Source of the DNA: JAWKZG01 sp041396125
GTDB lineage: Bacteria; Pseudomonadota; Gammaproteobacteria; Competibacterales; Competibacteraceae
DNA: 64,000 nt
Assembly (NCBI GenBank): GCA_041396125.1
Contig: JAWKZG010000011.1
Coordinates: forward strand, 134,754-198,753
Direction: 5' to 3'
Shown here: positions 61,402 through 64,000 of the stretch, piece after piece
Layout of the letters: each line of letters starts with the position of its first letter
Position numbering within the stretch: the stretch's first letter is position 1
Notes under the pieces: generated by a model
What the model saw: the letters and a program-made list of their open reading frames with translations, nothing else
Database searches by the model: none
What the model was told of the DNA's origin: nothing
Made by a program: the position numbers and the translations under genes

Positions 61402-64000
61402 TCAATGTTCGCTCACTTTACTGAGTTCAGCTGTTTCTTTCGTGCCAAAATCATAGCGCCATTGATCAGGCTTTAGACCCATTCGTTGAAAAATCTGCTG
61501 TAGTAGATTCTGCACTTCATGCTTATCAAAAGCGGTGAGATCGTAAGATGCTTGATATTTCAGCAGGCCATTAGCCTTGAAACTACGCACATCCAACTCA
61601 TGCAGAATGCTCGATCTTTTCCCAACCGGCATAGACTCAATGCGAATCCCGCCGAAATCAACCGTCGCACCTGTTTCTCCCAAAAATGCATCGGCGAGTG
61701 GCGAGAGTTTAGCCAGCCCCTCCGGCACCAACATACTCACAAGGAACTGTCCAGGATGCGCACCGGTTGCTATAAACTCATCTAGAAGGTGTAGAAATGG
61801 CAGGCTAGGCGCATCAAGAGGGGCTGGAAGATATTCTTCATTAGCGATGATCTGTCGCATAATGTCACTAGCCAAGCGTTCTAAGGTACCTTGTTGGGTT
61901 ACATCACAACGAATGACGGTTACTGAAGCAACCCAACCAACAAACTTACTCAATCGTGCATCACTGCGCCCGGCCATCGGTAAATTAATATATAAAGCAT
62001 CGACTTGTGCCACTTCGGCAATGACGCTCGAAAAAGCTGCTATTAACAGCGCTGTCTCTGTCACGCCCATGCGCCGCGCCTGTTCAGCTACAATTTGAGT
62101 GCCTTGTGCAGTTAAAATTGCAGCAAACTGCTCTACAGGACCGCCATCATTGAGCATTAGGTTCGGTTTTGCTCCTTTAGAGATACGACCTATATCTTTC
62201 GGCATGGCGATAACCGGTGACATACGATCCCGCCAGAACTGGGTTCGCTGCACCTGCAATTCCATATCGTCAACACGCTGAAATTGCTCGACAAATTGGC
62301 GTTGCGTGGGTCCATCATAAGGTGGCAGCGAGACTCCCATGTAAGCCTGTAGCACTTCACTGAGCAAATAAGCGTAAGACCATCCATCACTGATTAAGTG
62401 ATGCACTCTGAGAAGCAATGCGTCCCCTCGCTCACCACAGCGATACAGTGATACGCTTAACAAAGGATCGTGCTCAATATCAACTAATTGATTGGTATCG
62501 TTTTCTATCAGAGCATAGAGTTCAGCATCATCCAGCGGGCCAACATCATGCACTTTAATACCCACAGGATGCTGCTCATCAATTACTGAAAACCAGCCAT
62601 CATTATCATGCGAAAAACGCATCCGCAGGTTTTCATGACGTGCGACGATCTGCTCAAAAGCCCGCTTTAATCGATTGAGGTCAAGGCCAGGCTGAACAAA
62701 TAAAGCTTTCGACAACATCCAGTACCGCCGGTACTCATCACTAATATTGGGGTCGCTCAGTTTATGAACTAAACCGGCTTGAAGCACTGACAGTGGCAAG
62801 CGTCCAGAATTCAACACTGGCGCCTGTAACTCGGTTGCAACGGCTGATTTGTCAGTTATCAACGTATCGACAGGTGTAATAGCCGCCAGCGGAAGCTCTG
62901 TTATTTCAATTCCGATATTCGCTGATGCCCCTTCACCTTCCGCGAGTTGTTCAAGAACGGTTCGCCCGATAGCCATTGCCAACTGCCGACTAGCAGCACC
63001 GGAAAACACATCGGTATCGTAACGCAGCTGAAAAACTAACTGAGTGTCACTTTCCTGTACTGTCAGTAGCAAATCGTGCCGACAAACGGCTTGATCGGCA
63101 TCGGTTGACAGTGCTGGATTATTACCCGCCAAGCGTTGCTCTGACCTATCTGTAAGGCCACGCCCAATATAGGCAAAACCAATCTGAGTCGGTACGCTGC
63201 CCGTAACTCGTAAGGTTTGTTGAAATTCCGTCAGACAGCAGGCTGTATTAAACTCACGGTGCACTAAACATTGCTCAAGCAGCTTGGTACACTGTTGTTG
63301 TAAACGGCTAGCATCAGAAACATCACAAGGCAGTATCAGGCTACTGGCAATCGGTCCAATAATCGCCTCTGATGCTGCGCACCGCACGGTATCCAAGCGT
63401 TCAATTATAAGCCGTGTACTATTGCCCGCGGCAGCAACCGCCTGAGCATAAGCAGCCAACATCAATGCCTCACGCTGCAGAGGTTCCTGCTGAGCGCACA
63501 GTGAAGGTAAAACAAACTGCACTAGCCCTGCCGGGCCATGATTACAACCCAAGCCGACAGGGGCCAGAGCCCGTTGTCGAATACCAAAATCAAGCGCGGG
63601 CGGGCAATCATGCAATACTTCAGCCCAGTATGCTCGGTGTGCTTGCCATTCAACAGTCCCAGTTAAAACGGTTTGAGTATTGATGTAATTAGTAAAACTC
63701 GAGGCTGCACCCGAATTCGTAAGCTCACACTCGTTTAATAGGTATGCGGCAAGCCGTTGCAAAGTATAGCGATCACCCGCTGCTGCGTGACAGCTTAGCT
63801 CAAGCTGCCGGCCTCCCTGCTCACTATAAGCCACACCGATCCGCCATAGTGACTGACCGGATTTGACTGCAGGAAAACTTACGGCAACCGGGTCTTCAAA
63901 CTCAGGTGGCTCATTAACCAGCGTGAGCTGCCAAGTTTTGGCGTCAAGACTCTCTACGCCTAAACGTAACACATCATACTGGTCAATAAGTTCTGCATAG
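61402..64000 (-). CDS. Non-ribosomal peptide synthetase-like protein with two condensation-type domains (5' end outside window)
   Basis: The frame is open to the window edge (AELIDQYDVLRLGV is coded at 63.96-64.0 kb), so the start lies to the right. The visible part of at least 860 residues has two condensation-type units. In the first, the HHxxxDG site is degenerate (LSCHAAAGDRY), so it may be non-catalytic or structural. The second has an intact site, RVHHLISDGWSYAYLL, and a following DYF-like FVGWVASV region. No adenylation, carrier or thioesterase domain is seen here. The C-terminal condensation domain may release the product or transfer an acyl group. It leads the export genes. Confidence 0.85.
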   Translation of the reverse strand, partial: YAELIDQYDVLRLGVESLDAKTWQLTLVNEPPEFEDPVAVSFPAVKSGQSLWRIGVAYSEQGGRQLELSCHAAAGDRYTLQRLAAYLLNECELTNSGAASSFTNYINTQTVLTGTVEWQAHRAYWAEVLHDCPPALDFGIRQRALAPVGLGCNHGPAGLVQFVLPSLCAQQEPLQREALMLAAYAQAVAAAGNSTRLIIERLDTVRCAASEAIIGPIASSLILPCDVSDASRLQQQCTKLLEQCLVHREFNTACCLTEFQQTLRVTGSVPTQIGFAYIGRGLTDRSEQRLAGNNPALSTDADQAVCRHDLLLTVQESDTQLVFQLRYDTDVFSGAASRQLAMAIGRTVLEQLAEGEGASANIGIEITELPLAAITPVDTLITDKSAVATELQAPVLNSGRLPLSVLQAGLVHKLSDPNISDEYRRYWMLSKALFVQPGLDLNRLKRAFEQIVARHENLRMRFSHDNDGWFSVIDEQHPVGIKVHDVGPLDDAELYALIENDTNQLVDIEHDPLLSVSLYRCGERGDALLLRVHHLISDGWSYAYLLSEVLQAYMGVSLPPYDGPTQRQFVEQFQRVDDMELQVQRTQFWRDRMSPVIAMPKDIGRISKGAKPNLMLNDGGPVEQFAAILTAQGTQIVAEQARRMGVTETALLIAAFSSVIAEVAQVDALYINLPMAGRSDARLSKFVGWVASVTVIRCDVTQQGTLERLASDIMRQIIANEEYLPAPLDAPSLPFLHLLDEFIATGAHPGQFLVSMLVPEGLAKLSPLADAFLGETGATVDFGGIRIESMPVGKRSSILHELDVRSFKANGLLKYQASYDLTAFDKHEVQNLLQQIFQRMGLKPDQWRYDFGTKETAELSKVSEH

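Overview
The window looks like chromosome of a Gammaproteobacterium. The evidence is the aroQ-accB-accC-prmA block, the divergent rluD-pgeF / bamD arrangement, an OxyR with cysteines at positions 199 and 208, a Lpp/OprI-type lipoprotein, an AlgR-like LytTR regulator and lutABC next to ppsR. I cannot name the genus. Most of the window is moderately GC-rich; the last 7 kb (about 56.9-64.0 kb) is visibly AT-richer and may be acquired. I see no rRNA, tRNA, IS element, integrase or CRISPR array.

Layout. 1-5.4 kb: 5' part of paaA (phenylacetyl-CoA epoxygenase), ispH, then a two-gene signalling unit: a LytTR response regulator followed by a membrane Ser/Thr kinase with octapeptide repeats, a peptidoglycan-binding domain and MORN repeats. 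5.5-14.4 kb (minus): prmA, accC, accB, aroQ, a large GAF protein of unknown function, a PCu(A)C-like protein, class II DAHP synthase and cysK. 14.5-22.7 kb: an enolase-superfamily gene interrupted by one in-frame stop, Lpp-like lipoprotein, L,D-transpeptidase, TauD-like dioxygenase, an HtrA/DegP-like protein that has lost its catalytic triad, a leucyl aminopeptidase, and a secreted trypsin-like protease broken by a one-base shift in an A6 run.

22.9-31.5 kb is a co-directional uptake/catabolism run (TRAP large permease, carboxymuconolactone decarboxylase-like protein, beta-hydroxyacid dehydrogenase, metallo-beta-lactamase-fold lactonase, hot-dog thioesterase, three ABC components of mixed families, methyltransferase). 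Each transporter is incomplete. 31.7-34.8 kb is a DUF1800-DUF1501 pair. From about 35.8 to 39.7 kb three unrelated genes on both strands (PYROXD2-like oxidoreductase, a Kazal-domain secreted protein, pgeF) are each split by several frameshifts although conserved residues persist in the successive frames, which points to a low-quality consensus tract more than to true gene decay.

39.8-50 kb: rluD, bamD, two glutathione S-transferases, a copper module (DUF411 plus multicopper oxidase), a second L,D-transpeptidase, GFA protein, zinc metallopeptidase, YcgJ-like protein, NIPSNAP protein, PaiB-like protein and oxyR. 50.2-56.9 kb is a tight run icd-lutA-lutB-lutC-ppsR-mdh-CDP-alcohol phosphatidyltransferase that links lactate oxidation, the TCA cycle and gluconeogenesis. 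57-64 kb (minus) carries two condensation-type domains, an MMPL/RND permease, a LolA-like periplasmic protein and an outer-membrane beta-barrel. This is the best candidate for an undescribed system: synthesis and export of a lipid or peptide-like product through the whole envelope.
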